Assembly: GCA_964602845.1 (NCBI GenBank)
Contig: CAZRSW010000008.1
Span: 9,032-73,031 of the forward strand
Direction: 5' to 3'
Length of the DNA stretch: 64,000 bases
DNA from: CAZRSW01 sp964602845
GTDB taxonomy: Bacteria > Chloroflexota > Dehalococcoidia > Lucifugimonadales > UBA826
Part shown: positions 8,627-18,370 of the stretch, in pieces
Position numbering within the stretch: position 1 is the first letter of the stretch
How the letters are laid out: each line of letters opens with the position of its first letter
Program-made: the position numbers and the translations under genes
Notes under the pieces: generated by a model
Told to the model about the DNA's origin: nothing
Databases searched by the model: none
Seen by the model: only the letters and a program-made list of their open reading frames with translations

Positions 8627-10314
8627 TCCTGGGATGATCGCCTGAAATCTCTTATGGTTAATTGAAGAGTTTCCTTCCCGTTCCAATGGTTAATGCCAGC
8701 GCTATATACTGCGTCTATTGAACCTGTAGCTTCTTTAAGGCGTTCACCCTGCCTAAATGCTATTGCGTCGTATAATTTTCCAGCAAATTCAAGAGTTAGT
8801 TTTAGATGGGCTCCCATTCTACCTACTGTCCGAGCACTAACAACCGATATTTCTTTGCTTATAAATATGGGTTCGGTGTTACCTTGCCCGTATGGTTCCA
8901 GGGATTGTAAGAAACGTAATGACTCAGCATGTAACCAGGTTAGAGGAATCTCAGAGTCTATATGTAGTTCAGATGAGAAGTCATGATTAGCTAGTTCTTC
9001 TGCCGCTATACTAGTCATTCTCTTCCTGAAATCATTGAGCTGTGACCGGCTTATCTGGAATCCGGCAGCCATTGGATGCCCGCCATATTTGTCAAAAAAA
9101 GTGCTGCATTTGTCTAGGGCTTCTATCATATTGAATGCTTCAATACTTCTCGCACTGGCTCTACACAGATCCGAGTCACCTGATGCAGCTATTGTAGGTC
9201 TCTGGTAAGCCTCTGCCAATCTCCCAGCGATTAGACCTAATATGCCTGGTGACCAGCCTGATTTTCCTACGAAAATTATAGGTGGGATCGGAGTGTTGAG
9301 GCGGTCAACTTGTCTCTGGGCATCCAACATTGCTTGTTCAGTCATCTTTTGTCGGCGCTTGTTCAAATATTCTAAACGTTCTGCTATAACCGTAGATTGG
9401 TTCGAGTCTTCAGACACTAGAAGATCTAAACTGAGGGAAGCGTGTTCTAGTCTGCCAGCGGCATTTAGTCTAGGTATGATACCGAAGGACAATGATTCGC
9501 TGTCAAATCTGCTTTTAGAAATATTTCCCACATTAGCTAGAGCGTCCAACCCCGTCATTTTTGATGTGCGAAGTATCTCCAAGCCATGTTTGACCATGTA
9601 TCTGTTTTCTCCCCTCATCACACCAACATCGGATATTGTTCCCAGGCTGACAAGGGGTAAAAGGCTTTGAGGGTATTCTAAGTTTAATTCTTGGTGCATG
9701 CCTTCTATTAATTTGAATGCGGTTCCGACCCCAGTTAGATATTTAAAAGGATAGCTACAATTGGGCAGGCTTGAGTTCACGATGGCGCATGCTTCAGGTA
9801 GCTCAGAGGTAGGGGTGTGATGGTCTGTGATAATTGTGTCGATCCCGAGATCATTAGCTGTACGTATTTCATGTGTAGAAGTTGTCCCGCAATCCACAGT
9901 GATGATCAACTTTACGTTTTGATCTCTAAAAAAACTTATCGCTGACTGACTAATACCATGGCCTTCATTTAACCTGTCTGGTATATAAGTTTTTGCTGAG
10001 ATTCCAAAATTCTTCAGCCCTTTTTGCAACAGTGCGGTCCCTGTTATTCCATCTGTATCAAAGTCTCCAAATATACCCACTTGTTCATAGTTATGAGCGG
10101 CTGTCTTGATCCTGGAGATGGCGTGGTGCATTCCAGTCAACAACATAGGATCATGAGTGGAATCTGTCGTTGGATGTATGAATTCCTCTATTTCTTCTGG
10201 GGTGCTTAGATTACGCTTGAGCAAAATCTGTGTTTCTATTTCGGAGTATCTACCGGAGGGGTTTGGCAGGTTTGTCTCAATCGGTTTAGGTAGCAACCAT
10301 TTGTCGTATTTCAC
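8623..10314 (-). CDS. recJ: single-stranded-DNA-specific exonuclease RecJ
   Basis: A 5'-3' ssDNA exonuclease for recombination and mismatch/base-excision repair. The 563-residue length fits bacterial RecJ. The DHH phosphoesterase motifs are present in order: GIFGDFDTDGITGTALL (motif I), ITVDCGTTS, TDHHTP (DHH), SLGTISDVGVM, then the DHHA1 part with GRSI-like SARSIEAFN and GGHPMAAGF, and an OB-fold C-terminal domain. The start is GTG at 10314, with GGGAGG about 12 nt upstream. Confidence 0.95.
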   Translation of the reverse strand: MKYDKWLLPKPIETNLPNPSGRYSEIETQILLKRNLSTPEEIEEFIHPTTDSTHDPMLLTGMHHAISRIKTAAHNYEQVGIFGDFDTDGITGTALLQKGLKNFGISAKTYIPDRLNEGHGISQSAISFFRDQNVKLIITVDCGTTSTHEIRTANDLGIDTIITDHHTPTSELPEACAIVNSSLPNCSYPFKYLTGVGTAFKLIEGMHQELNLEYPQSLLPLVSLGTISDVGVMRGENRYMVKHGLEILRTSKMTGLDALANVGNISKSRFDSESLSFGIIPRLNAAGRLEHASLSLDLLVSEDSNQSTVIAERLEYLNKRRQKMTEQAMLDAQRQVDRLNTPIPPIIFVGKSGWSPGILGLIAGRLAEAYQRPTIAASGDSDLCRASARSIEAFNMIEALDKCSTFFDKYGGHPMAAGFQISRSQLNDFRKRMTSIAAEELANHDFSSELHIDSEIPLTWLHAESLRFLQSLEPYGQGNTEPIFISKEISVVSARTVGRMGAHLKLTLEFAGKLYDAIAFRQGERLKEATGSIDAVYSAGINHWNGKETLQLTIRDFRRSSQD

Positions 10315-10360
10315 CTGGTTTTGGGATCCTCCCTAGAAGGTGTGAACTGTGTAAACCGGC

Positions 10361-11599
10361 CTAGATCAATTTTTTGAATATGATTGAGGCATTATGTCCT
10401 CCGAATCCAAACGAGTTGGTCATAGCAATATCTATCGTATGATTTTGTGCTCGGTTCGGAGTATAGTCGAGATCACAATCGGGGTCTGCGTTTGTCAAAT
10501 TAATAGTAGGTGGGGCTACTTGATCTGATATTGACATTATCGTAATAACTGCTTCTAATGCCCCGCTTGCTCCCAAGAGATGCCCTGTCATGGATTTTGT
10601 GGAGCTTATTGGAGTAGTGAATGCTTTTTCACCCATTACATTTTTTATGGCCATCGTTTCAAATTTATCGTTTAATGGGGTTGAGGTCCCGTGCGCGTTA
10701 ATATATGAGAGTTCATCTGGGTGTACCTTGGCCTGATTCAAGGCTCTCTTCATAGCTCTTGCGCCGCCTTCTCCTTCAGGTCCCGGTTGTGTGATGTGAT
10801 GGGCGTCCGCAGTAGCTCCGTAGCCAACCATTTCAGCTATAGGCGTACCTCCCCTTTTTTCCATAGAGCTTTGATTCTCCAGCACTATCACCCCTGCCCC
10901 TTCTCCTAGGACGAATCCGTCCCTCTCTGCATCGAAAGGCCTGGAGGCACCTTTGGGGTCGTCATTTCGTTTCGATAGTGCTTGGCATGAATTAAATCCC
11001 GCTACACCTACTGGGCAGATGGCCGCCTCCGCCCCACCTGTTATTGCTGCGTCCACATCGCCTCTTCGTATTGCTTCAAATGCCATGCCTATAGTATCAG
11101 AACCACTTGCACAGGCAGAAACAGTGCTATAGTTTGGCCCCTTAGCTCCTAGCAACATTGAAATTTGACCAGATGCCATATCTGGTAGCATCATCGGTAC
11201 TAGGAATGGGCTGACTCTATTAGGGCCCCTACCGTTAAGCACTTCGATTTGTTCTGAAAGGGTTATTATTCCCCCTATGCCGCTTGCAACCATAACGGAT
11301 ACGCGGTCACTGTTTGAATCATCTATCTTGAGGCCACTATCTTGTATTGCTTCTAGGGCGGCGACTGCACCTAATTGCACAAATCTGTCCATACGACGTG
11401 CCTGTTTCTTACTAACATGGGGTTCTGGATCAAATGATGGTATCTCGGCAGCGATGGTTGTTTCAAAGCCATCGGTATCAAATGAGGTGATTGAACCGAT
11501 TCCAGACTCACCCTTTTTTAGATTTGACCAACTGTCTACCGCGTTCAGGCCCACCGGAGTAACTGCGCCAATCCCAGTTATGAAAACTCGCTCTATCAT
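10361..11599 (-). CDS. fabF: 3-oxoacyl-[ACP] synthase II
   Basis: Condenses malonyl-ACP with acyl-ACP in fatty acid elongation. The 412-residue thiolase-fold protein carries the Cys-His-His triad: Cys163 in YSTVSACASGSD, one His in INAHGTSTPLND and one in KSMTGHLLGASGA, plus the C-terminal NSFGFGGHNAS. The start MIERVFITGIG is the family start, with GGAG about 9 nt upstream. No acpP, fabD or fabG is adjacent, so it is a stand-alone gene here. Some distance exists (about 250 nt) to the next gene upstream. Confidence 0.95.
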   Translation of the reverse strand: MIERVFITGIGAVTPVGLNAVDSWSNLKKGESGIGSITSFDTDGFETTIAAEIPSFDPEPHVSKKQARRMDRFVQLGAVAALEAIQDSGLKIDDSNSDRVSVMVASGIGGIITLSEQIEVLNGRGPNRVSPFLVPMMLPDMASGQISMLLGAKGPNYSTVSACASGSDTIGMAFEAIRRGDVDAAITGGAEAAICPVGVAGFNSCQALSKRNDDPKGASRPFDAERDGFVLGEGAGVIVLENQSSMEKRGGTPIAEMVGYGATADAHHITQPGPEGEGGARAMKRALNQAKVHPDELSYINAHGTSTPLNDKFETMAIKNVMGEKAFTTPISSTKSMTGHLLGASGALEAVITIMSISDQVAPPTINLTNADPDCDLDYTPNRAQNHTIDIAMTNSFGFGGHNASIIFKKLI

Positions 11600-11846
11600 G
11601 ATAGGTGCTCCCTAAGTATTGACTGATATATTGTGGACTAGCGTGGGCAAGTATTCGATAAATGTGACTCACACACTGTACCATGTCATACGGTTTCTTG
11701 GTCTTCGTACAACTCGGATGTAACGGATTATATCAGTCCTCCGTCGTCTATTGGACAGTAATTTCGGTTGACAAAATCCATATTTCAGATGTAGTCAACA
11801 TTGCTGGATAAGGTTGGGCACTCTCTATGATTTGAATCTCACAGGT

Positions 11847-12282
11847 TCAACCATTCATAAGTAATGCCCGTACTGGCGCACCATCCTGGACTTGTATCTT
11901 CAAAGGTGTGATGATGTAATCNNNNNNNNNNNNNNNNNNNNNNNNNNNNNNNNNNNNNNNNNNNNNNNNNNNNNNNNNNNNNNNNNNNNNNNNNNNNNNN
12001 NNNNNNNNNNNNNNNNNNNNNATCTGTCTGTACCACTAAAGCTCTCCCTATCATATCAATCGGTTGGAAGCCTTGGATCCCTGGTTGATCTTTAAGTACA
12101 TGATAGGGGGCGTCAATATGCGTTCCAGAATGGGATCCCAAGGTTATTTCTGTGATAGTAACTCCTGAAGTTTTGTTGCCAAATTGTCGAGGTTTAAAAA
12201 CAATCTTAGGGTCGCCAGCCAAAATCGGGGTTTTTTCAGAGAGTGGTTGAGTGATGTCGTATATCTTTTTCTGGCAGTTCAA
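11847..12282 (-). CDS. cyclase / kynurenine formamidase-like hydrolase, interrupted by assembly gap
   Basis: Pfam Cyclase-type metal hydrolase. The N-terminal part (from TTG at 12282) has YDITQPLSEKTPILAGDP and the metal-binding signature GSHSGTHIDAPYH. The middle is hidden by 100 N (11922-12021). Beyond the gap the family-like C-terminus appears in a different frame: ITPLKIQVQDGAPVRALLMNG, ending at a TGA at 11847-11849. Because the N run is a placeholder of fixed length, the frame change is an artefact of the gap and not a real frameshift. About 80-120 residues are probably missing. Substrate unknown; relatives hydrolyse N-formylkynurenine or other amides and lactones. GGAGG lies 11 nt before the TTG. 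Confidence 0.75.
11922..12021. other. scaffold gap (100 N)
   Basis: Exactly 100 consecutive N, the standard placeholder for a gap of unknown length between contigs. It lies inside the cyclase gene. The coding frame differs on its two sides, so the true distance is not 100 bases or at least not in frame with it. Confidence 0.98.
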
Positions 12283-12369
12283 TTTTCAGAACACCTCCCT
12301 TGATTTATAGGGATTATAATATGGGCAAGCATTTGAGTGCGCATGAGGTAACATAGTGGTTTACAGAGA

Positions 12370-13671
12370 ATGATTAATTATCCAAGTGTTTCGATACAGA
12401 CCCACGGCTGTAAATTGAATCAAGCCGACTCTCTTCAAATTTCAATGGAATTTGAAGAGGCGGGATTTACTGTTGTGGGACCAAAGGACGAATCGGACAT
12501 ACACATATTAAATACCTGTACGGTCACCCACATTGCCGACAGGAAAGGTAGACAAGCAATCAGAGCTGCTAAGAGGATGAATAAGAGAGCGAAGATTATT
12601 GTTACAGGTTGTTACGCTGAGAGAGATTCCACAGTTTTGAAACGGATGCCGGAAGTTGACTTAGTGGTAGGTAACTCTGGTAAAGAATCATTGATTGAGA
12701 GGGTGAAAGATCTGTTTCATCTGGACACTGAAATAGATAATACATTTCCTGACTTTCATATGGGGTCTCTAAATGAAAAGAATAGAGCAATGGTCAAGAT
12801 ACAGGAAGGATGTAATCAAGTATGCTCTTATTGTATAGTCCCGAAAGTCCGGGGTAGGGAGCGGAGCGTCCCAGTTTCTAAAATAATAAGCAGGATCAAT
12901 AAATTGACCTCTACTTCCTGCAAGGAAGTCATACTAACGGGCACCCAGCTTGGGAGTTACGGATTCGATTTAAAAAATGTAGATCTAGCGTCCTTGATCG
13001 GGGAAGTTCTTTCGTCGACGGATGTCCCGAGAGTACGCGTTTCATCCATTCAACCTCAGGAAATAGATGGCAGATTATTGGATCTATGGTCCAATCCCAG
13101 GCTTTGCCCCCACTTTCACGTTCCATTGCAAAGCGGCAGCCCAAGAATATTGGCTGCAATGAGAAGACGGTATGATGCCAACAAATATATGGAGGCTTTG
13201 CGGCTAATCAGGGATAACGTTGCAGATGCCTCTATAACGACGGATGTAATAGTAGGTTTTCCCGGAGAAACTGATAATGACTTCAACTTGACTAAGGGAA
13301 TTTGCGAGACTGCATATTTCTCAGATATGCATATTTTCAAGTTTTCTAATAGACCAGGTACGAGTGCTTATTATTTGGAGGATACTGTGCCTTATCAAGA
13401 CAAGTCTTCAAGGTCTAGACAGTTGACGGAAATTAGTAGAAATTCCTTTGTTAAATTCCGCAATAAATTTGCTGGCAGAAATAGAAATGTATTGTGGGAG
13501 AGTCGGGAGAGGAAGAAAAATGCGTCTTTTACTTATTTGGGGCTAACAGACAACTACATCCGTGTTATCGCAGACTCAGACACGGATCTGAAGAATATGA
13601 TCACGTCGGCCTACCTCACGAAAATCGGATCAGACCCTTATGGGCCAATGATTGGTGTGGTTACAAGTTGA
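12370..13671 (+). CDS. mtaB: tRNA t6A37 methylthiotransferase MtaB
   Basis: Radical-SAM enzyme adding a methylthio group to t6A at tRNA position 37. The 433-residue protein has the UPF0004 domain with cysteines 14 (THGCKLNQADS), 50 (NTCTVTHIAD) and 81 (TGCYAE) for the auxiliary Fe-S cluster. The radical-SAM triad is Cys148, Cys152, Cys155 (EGCNQVCSYCIVP), followed by a C-terminal TRAM-like domain. The pattern CKLNQADS with a short linker favours MtaB over MiaB or RimO. The product of TsaC (54877) is needed for its substrate. Followed 10 nt later by a convergent hydrolase gene. Confidence 0.9.
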   Translation: MINYPSVSIQTHGCKLNQADSLQISMEFEEAGFTVVGPKDESDIHILNTCTVTHIADRKGRQAIRAAKRMNKRAKIIVTGCYAERDSTVLKRMPEVDLVVGNSGKESLIERVKDLFHLDTEIDNTFPDFHMGSLNEKNRAMVKIQEGCNQVCSYCIVPKVRGRERSVPVSKIISRINKLTSTSCKEVILTGTQLGSYGFDLKNVDLASLIGEVLSSTDVPRVRVSSIQPQEIDGRLLDLWSNPRLCPHFHVPLQSGSPRILAAMRRRYDANKYMEALRLIRDNVADASITTDVIVGFPGETDNDFNLTKGICETAYFSDMHIFKFSNRPGTSAYYLEDTVPYQDKSSRSRQLTEISRNSFVKFRNKFAGRNRNVLWESRERKKNASFTYLGLTDNYIRVIADSDTDLKNMITSAYLTKIGSDPYGPMIGVVTS

Positions 13672-13681
13672 GGGCTCTAGA

Positions 13682-14518
13682 TCAAACATCCTTGGGCAAG
13701 AGTAGTGTTCGTCCATTTCTTTCTTCGATGTAACCGGACTTGTACTCTTGACCGTGGCCAAATACCAACAGCCAACCGTCATCTATTGCCATTTGTAGAA
13801 GCTCTTTTTTCTGAACTAGTGTTTCATTTGGGAATTCGTCTGAGGCAGGAATGTATTCCGGAGGTAGGTGGTGTGGGGTAGGTATCAAATCACCAGCAAA
13901 TACGATTCGTTCACTACCCATATTTATAAAGACCATTTGGTGGCCGCGAGATGGTCCATCCGCTAATTTAAGTGTCACTCCTGGAGCTATTTCTTTGTCT
14001 CCTGAAACAAGTTCCAATTGCCCTTTATCCTCAAGGGGAGCAAAATCATCTTTAAAAAAGACCCCGGAATTTCTTTCATTAGGTTGGTTGGCGCCGTCCC
14101 AGCAACTTTTTTGAACGACATATTTTGCCTTGGGGAATATAGGTATAGCCTGGCCACTCCGATCTAACTTGGTGCAACCGCCGCAATGATCGAAATGCAG
14201 GTGGGTTAATATGACCAGGTCTATATCTCTTGCGGTTAGATTAACCTCTTTGAGTCCTCTGATTAGTTTGTTACCGTTGATATGGCAGGTTTCTTTCAGG
14301 AGATCCGTTCTCTTACTTCCTGCCCCAGTGTCTACAAGAATGTTTGCGTCCTCGGTCTTTATCACCAGGCTGTTCATAGACATCCTTATCCTATTTTTTC
14401 GGTCGGGCTTTATTTGGGTTTCCCATTGAGTTTTGGGCACTTGCCCAAAAGCTGTACCTCCGTCAATCATTAAGGTTCCGTCACTTATCAAATTAACAGA
14501 AGTTCCATCAGAGCGCAT
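13682..14518 (-). CDS. metallo-beta-lactamase-fold hydrolase
   Basis: A 278-residue MBL-fold enzyme with the dinuclear zinc motif LTHLHFDHCGG, an upstream NILVDTGAG strand, and later metal ligands in GPSRGHQMVFI, VFAGDLIPTPHH and FGHGQEY. The layout resembles AHL-lactonase/quinolone-type MBL proteins, but substrate cannot be assigned. ATG at 14518 is chosen because AGGAG lies 7 nt upstream and the fold starts just after. An in-frame TTG at 14596 would add 26 residues without a ribosome-binding site. Convergent with mtaB. Confidence 0.85.
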   Translation of the reverse strand: MRSDGTSVNLISDGTLMIDGGTAFGQVPKTQWETQIKPDRKNRIRMSMNSLVIKTEDANILVDTGAGSKRTDLLKETCHINGNKLIRGLKEVNLTARDIDLVILTHLHFDHCGGCTKLDRSGQAIPIFPKAKYVVQKSCWDGANQPNERNSGVFFKDDFAPLEDKGQLELVSGDKEIAPGVTLKLADGPSRGHQMVFINMGSERIVFAGDLIPTPHHLPPEYIPASDEFPNETLVQKKELLQMAIDDGWLLVFGHGQEYKSGYIEERNGRTLLLPKDV

Positions 14519-14783
14519 AAATATTCTCCTCGCAACTAAAACGGCAGGATCAGTCACTATCTGGTGTATCCCTAGCGTCTTGTTCTTGGCGAACAACTAG
14601 GGCCACGAGTCTATACAGGTATTAAGCCATAGGGTAGGAATCGTCACTACCAAGGGTCAATAGCCCATGCTTAGCAACATAGTCGGTGCATCAAATGAAG
14701 TCAATTGGAATCTGGTTTAATTTATTGATAGTTTACGCGTCGGCCATTTGCTATATTATCTTCACAGTGGCCCAGATCCGCTG

Positions 14784-16076
14784 TTAGTACAACCCATTGA
14801 GGGCGGCTATTGCTCGCTCAAATGCTTTCAAGGTGTCATCAACGTCTTGTGAGGAATGCTCAGAGGAAAAATAATACTTAGTTGTACCTTTAAAAACACC
14901 TTCTTTGAGGAGCAGCCCGTTGAAGGTATTAAGCATGTCTGTATCCCCATGGAGGCTTGTCCGATAATCTGAGACTGGCTTATTCGTGAAAAACACATCA
15001 AATAACACGGGTTCTCCTATGACTTGTGCTGGTATCTCTGCAGCGTCCAAAATATTTTGGAGTCCGGTCATTACTTTTTGACCAGTAGTAAATAATTGTT
15101 TGTAGGTTCCTTCTCTTTTTAATATTCGGAGAGTGGTTAACCCCGCGACGGCTGCTATAGGATTCCCACTTAGAGTGCCGATTTGTGTCAGATAGGAATC
15201 AGGGGATACCTTGTTTGAGTCAAAATGATCCATTAGTTCAGTTTTCCCGGCCACAGCAGTCAGTGGAAATCCACCAGCAACGGCTTTGCCCAATGTACAA
15301 ATATCTGGTGTCACGCCATAGTATTCTTGAGCGCCTCCATAAGAGAATCTAAATCCCGTCACTATCTCATCAAAAATTAAAGGTATTTCGTACTCTTCCG
15401 TTACGGTGCGCAACCCCTCTAAAAAGCCCGGTTTCGGTGGGATTAATCTTTGAAATGGTTCAACGATAACTCCTCCAATCTCATCATGGTGGCGTTTTAT
15501 TATTTCGGCGGTAACATCAATGTCATTAAAGGGTGCTATTAGCACCTCCGACTGAAGGCTTTGCGGGATACCGGGTGAGTCGGGTTCGGATCGTGGGAAA
15601 TCATAGAGGCGTTTTGGGGCCATGCTCATAAGTGCATAGTCATTCATTCCATGAAAACCGCCCTCAAATTTCAATATTTTGTCTCTGGCCCTAAACGCCC
15701 TGGCAGCTCTCATCGCATACAAAGTGGCCTCTGATCCAGTGCTGCAATAACGAACCTTCTCAGCGCAGGGAACTGCATTGATGATTTCTTCCGCTAGCAG
15801 GATGGATTTCTCGTTTGTAGCAAAGAAAGTTGTCCCCATGTCGATTTGTTCTTGGACAGCTGCATTGACTTCAGGGTGGGAATGACCAACGATCATGGGG
15901 CCTGATCCAAGGAGGTAATCAATGTATTTGTTGCCACTTTCGTCCCAAATATGACTGCCTTTACCCTTTTTTATGATCCTGTCATAGCTAAGATTGCCCA
16001 GTGTTCCTTGGGGAAGTGCAGCGGTGGCTCTTTGCAGTAATTCATGCTCGCGTTTTGAGTGTGTTTTCTTGTCCAT
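14784..16076 (-). CDS. class III aminotransferase, glutamate-1-semialdehyde aminomutase-like
   Basis: PLP enzyme of 430 residues. Visible signatures: IIKKGKGSHIWDESGNKYIDYL, GSEATLYAMRAARAFRARDKILKFEGGFHG, LIFDEIVTGFRFSYGGAQEYYG with the PLP-binding Asp, and DICTLGKAVAGGFPL with the Schiff-base Lys. The overall pattern is closest to HemL (GSA 2,1-aminomutase) and its paralogues. True HemL usually has LGKIIGGGLPVGA, and the neighbours are not heme genes, so this may be a paralogue acting on another amino acid. Transcribed alone, divergent from pepA. Confidence 0.8.
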   Translation of the reverse strand: MDKKTHSKREHELLQRATAALPQGTLGNLSYDRIIKKGKGSHIWDESGNKYIDYLLGSGPMIVGHSHPEVNAAVQEQIDMGTTFFATNEKSILLAEEIINAVPCAEKVRYCSTGSEATLYAMRAARAFRARDKILKFEGGFHGMNDYALMSMAPKRLYDFPRSEPDSPGIPQSLQSEVLIAPFNDIDVTAEIIKRHHDEIGGVIVEPFQRLIPPKPGFLEGLRTVTEEYEIPLIFDEIVTGFRFSYGGAQEYYGVTPDICTLGKAVAGGFPLTAVAGKTELMDHFDSNKVSPDSYLTQIGTLSGNPIAAVAGLTTLRILKREGTYKQLFTTGQKVMTGLQNILDAAEIPAQVIGEPVLFDVFFTNKPVSDYRTSLHGDTDMLNTFNGLLLKEGVFKGTTKYYFSSEHSSQDVDDTLKAFERAIAALNGLY

Positions 16077-16250
16077 ATTTATCGTATCCGTTGCGTTTTT
16101 GTAACGCTTCCTTAATCACTATATTAACGAGGTCCGATGACATCGCTCTATCATCTGGTTTACTTAGACGATGATAGGTTGCATTATATCAGCAGGGGGA
16201 TGATCGCATCCTTGACTAGCATTTGCAGATTTAATTTGGAGAGTGTACTC

Positions 16251-17765
16251 GTGGACGTTTTTATTGACAGTGGAAATATCTCAGATATCAGGGCATCAGG
16301 GTTAATCGTAGGAATATTCAAAGAAAAGGAACTAGATGGGAATATAATGGGTCACCTTCTTGAAGCCGTAGGGGATGATATTCGCAATCTTGTGAAATCG
16401 GGGGAAATAAGCGGAGCCCTTGATAATGTCGCGGTGATTTACACGCTGGGGATGATGGAAGTCCCCAGAGTTATATTTTGTGGACTTGGTGCTAAAGATC
16501 TCTACGGCGAGGAAACTCTACGACGCTCGGTAGCCGTCGGATTGAGAAAATTACGGGCTTTAGGATGTGATTCCGTCGCTTTAGATGTAGAGTCATTTGC
16601 CGGCGGAAATGTTGACATATCTACGGTGATAAAGGGGGGAGTGGAGGGAGCTTTAATGGGGCTATATCGCTATGAGGACTTTAAAACCAATCGGTCCCGA
16701 CAAAATTTGGAAAGTTTGGCATTGTTCGTTGATGACTCGGCAAACGAAGATTCTCTGCAGAATCAGTTGAATGAGGGGATTACTGTTGCGGAATCCGTAA
16801 ACTTGTCTAGGGATTTTAGTAATTCCCCTCCAAATGTAATGACACCAACTAAATTAGCGGAGTCGGCTATAGAGATATCGAATAAGACGGATATTATTTG
16901 TGATGTGCTAGATGGTGATGATATGAGTCGAATGGGCATGGGGGCCATAATGGGTGTAGCTCGAGGGAGCGCCGAGCCGCCCAAGTTAATAGTCATGAAA
17001 TATTTTGGGGATCGTGATCGTGATGGTACCGAGTTGGCACTGGTTGGGAAGGGGATAACTTTTGATAGTGGGGGGCTAAACCTTAAATCCTATCGTGGGA
17101 TGAGGGCGATGAAAGGTGACATGGCCGGTGGAGCTGCGGTGATTGCTGCTATGAAAGCTATTTCGGAATTAAGTTTAAAGGCTAATGTTATAGGTGTGAT
17201 TCCTGCCACCGAGAATATGCCTGGGCAAAGAGCTCAAAGGCCTGGGGATGTGGTTCGTGTGATGGATGGTACAACGATAGAGATTGACAACACTGATGCT
17301 GAGGGTAGGTTGATACTTGCGGATGCAGTGTGTTACGCGGTTTCGTTGGGTGCTGAGGCAGTGATTGATGTTGCGACATTGACCGGTGCGGTGGGTACTG
17401 CGCTGGGGGATAGATTCATGGGAGTCTTCGGCAACAAGAATGAATTTACGAAACTTGTTATGGAGGCTGGGAATAATTGCGGGGAAAGGTTGTGGGAGCT
17501 CCCCACCTGCGAAGAATATGCGGTTCAATTCAAGAGTGATATCGCTGATATAAAGAATGCTGGTACCGGTGGTGCGGGCGCCAGCATCGGGGCGATGATC
17601 ATCGGCCGATTTGCCGCTGATATTCCATGGGTTCACGTGGATATAGCGGGTACGAGCAGAGTGTTATCAACAGAGGGTTACAAAATTCGAGGAGCGACCG
17701 GGATAGCTGTCAGGACGCTGATAGAGGTGGCAAAATATATCAAGGGGTTAGGATCTCCTGTCTGA
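16251..17765 (+). CDS. pepA: cytosol leucyl aminopeptidase (M17)
   Basis: Zn/Mn-dependent aminopeptidase for peptide turnover in the cytoplasm; PepA homologues also act as accessory factors in Xer recombination in some bacteria. The C-terminal catalytic domain has the metal and catalytic motifs VGKGITFDSGGLNLK, KGDMAGGAAV and the M17 signature NTDAEGRLILADA. GTG at 16251 is chosen because GGAGAG at 16238-16243 is 7 nt upstream and the N-terminal domain begins there (VDVFIDSGNI), giving 504 residues, the normal length. An ATG at 16137 would add 38 residues without family support. Confidence 0.93.
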   Translation: MDVFIDSGNISDIRASGLIVGIFKEKELDGNIMGHLLEAVGDDIRNLVKSGEISGALDNVAVIYTLGMMEVPRVIFCGLGAKDLYGEETLRRSVAVGLRKLRALGCDSVALDVESFAGGNVDISTVIKGGVEGALMGLYRYEDFKTNRSRQNLESLALFVDDSANEDSLQNQLNEGITVAESVNLSRDFSNSPPNVMTPTKLAESAIEISNKTDIICDVLDGDDMSRMGMGAIMGVARGSAEPPKLIVMKYFGDRDRDGTELALVGKGITFDSGGLNLKSYRGMRAMKGDMAGGAAVIAAMKAISELSLKANVIGVIPATENMPGQRAQRPGDVVRVMDGTTIEIDNTDAEGRLILADAVCYAVSLGAEAVIDVATLTGAVGTALGDRFMGVFGNKNEFTKLVMEAGNNCGERLWELPTCEEYAVQFKSDIADIKNAGTGGAGASIGAMIIGRFAADIPWVHVDIAGTSRVLSTEGYKIRGATGIAVRTLIEVAKYIKGLGSPV

Positions 17766-17870
17766 TTGGTGTTATTGAACCAATAAGGTTGAAATATCTC
17801 GGATTCTTGTGATAGATTCCATTCTGATAGAATAATTAGTCAGGAAATATGTTTCCGATAAGAGGAAGTA

Positions 17871-18176
17871 ATGGAACAAAACCCAAAGTGGACATTCATC
17901 ACAAATCATGGCTTGGTACTTAGTTATATATTCCGAAACAGTACCAGTACGGCTCGTGAGATTGCGAACTACATTGGTGTGACTGAGCGGACGACCCATA
18001 AGATAATATCGGATTTAGAATTCGCTGGTTACATAGAACGAACAAAAATAGGGCGACGTAACGTCTATAATGTGGATCCAGCCCTGCCATTAAGGCACCA
18101 CACTAAGTCAGATATAGTTGTTAGGGATTTCTTGGAGACATTGACATCGGGTTCCGATAATATCGATCAAGGGTAA
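17871..18176 (+). CDS. small winged-helix transcriptional regulator
   Basis: A 101-residue single-domain protein. Residues about 15-75 form a winged helix-turn-helix of MarR/ArsR-like type: STSTAREIANYIGVTERTTHKIISDLEFAGYIERTKIGRRNVYNV, where the last part is the wing. The acidic tail is short and has no ligand-binding domain. AGAGGAAG lies about 5 nt before the ATG. Targets are unknown; the nearest downstream feature is tRNA-His. No membrane segment is seen. Confidence 0.8.
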   Translation: MEQNPKWTFITNHGLVLSYIFRNSTSTAREIANYIGVTERTTHKIISDLEFAGYIERTKIGRRNVYNVDPALPLRHHTKSDIVVRDFLETLTSGSDNIDQG

Positions 18177-18264
18177 CCAATACCTTGATGCTTTAGTGAA
18201 AACGCAGGTATCCTTTATAGAAGATTATAGTGGTCCGGAGGACGGGCTTTTGTTTTGCCTCATG

Positions 18265-18338
18265 GTGAGCGTGGCCAAGTCGGTTAAGGCGCCAGGTTGT
18301 GGCCCTGGAGATCGAGGGTTCGAATCCCTTCGCTCACC
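18265..18338 (+). tRNA. tRNA-His (anticodon GTG)
   Basis: Cloverleaf with acceptor GTGAGCG/CGCTCAC, anticodon stem CCAGG/CCTGG and loop TTGTGGC (anticodon GTG), and T-arm GAGGGTTCGAATCCCTT. G at 18264 is the extra G-1 opposite discriminator C73 at 18338, the tRNA-His identity element. CCA is encoded at 18339-18341. Confidence 0.96.
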
Positions 18339-18370
18339 CCATCATCCCAAGGGATGTTAAATTCACCAGA

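Noticed and set aside
14784..16076. Firm call as HemL for heme synthesis
   Set aside because: The Schiff-base motif and neighbours do not fully match HemL, so it is listed as GSA-like only.
16137..16250. Longer N-terminus for PepA from ATG 16137
   Set aside because: The extra 38 residues have no family match, and GTG 16251 has a strong ribosome-binding site.
18299..18370. Upstream start of the MBL-fold gene overlapping tRNA-His
   Set aside because: It would begin inside the tRNA anticodon arm; the family N-terminus fits ATG 18371.
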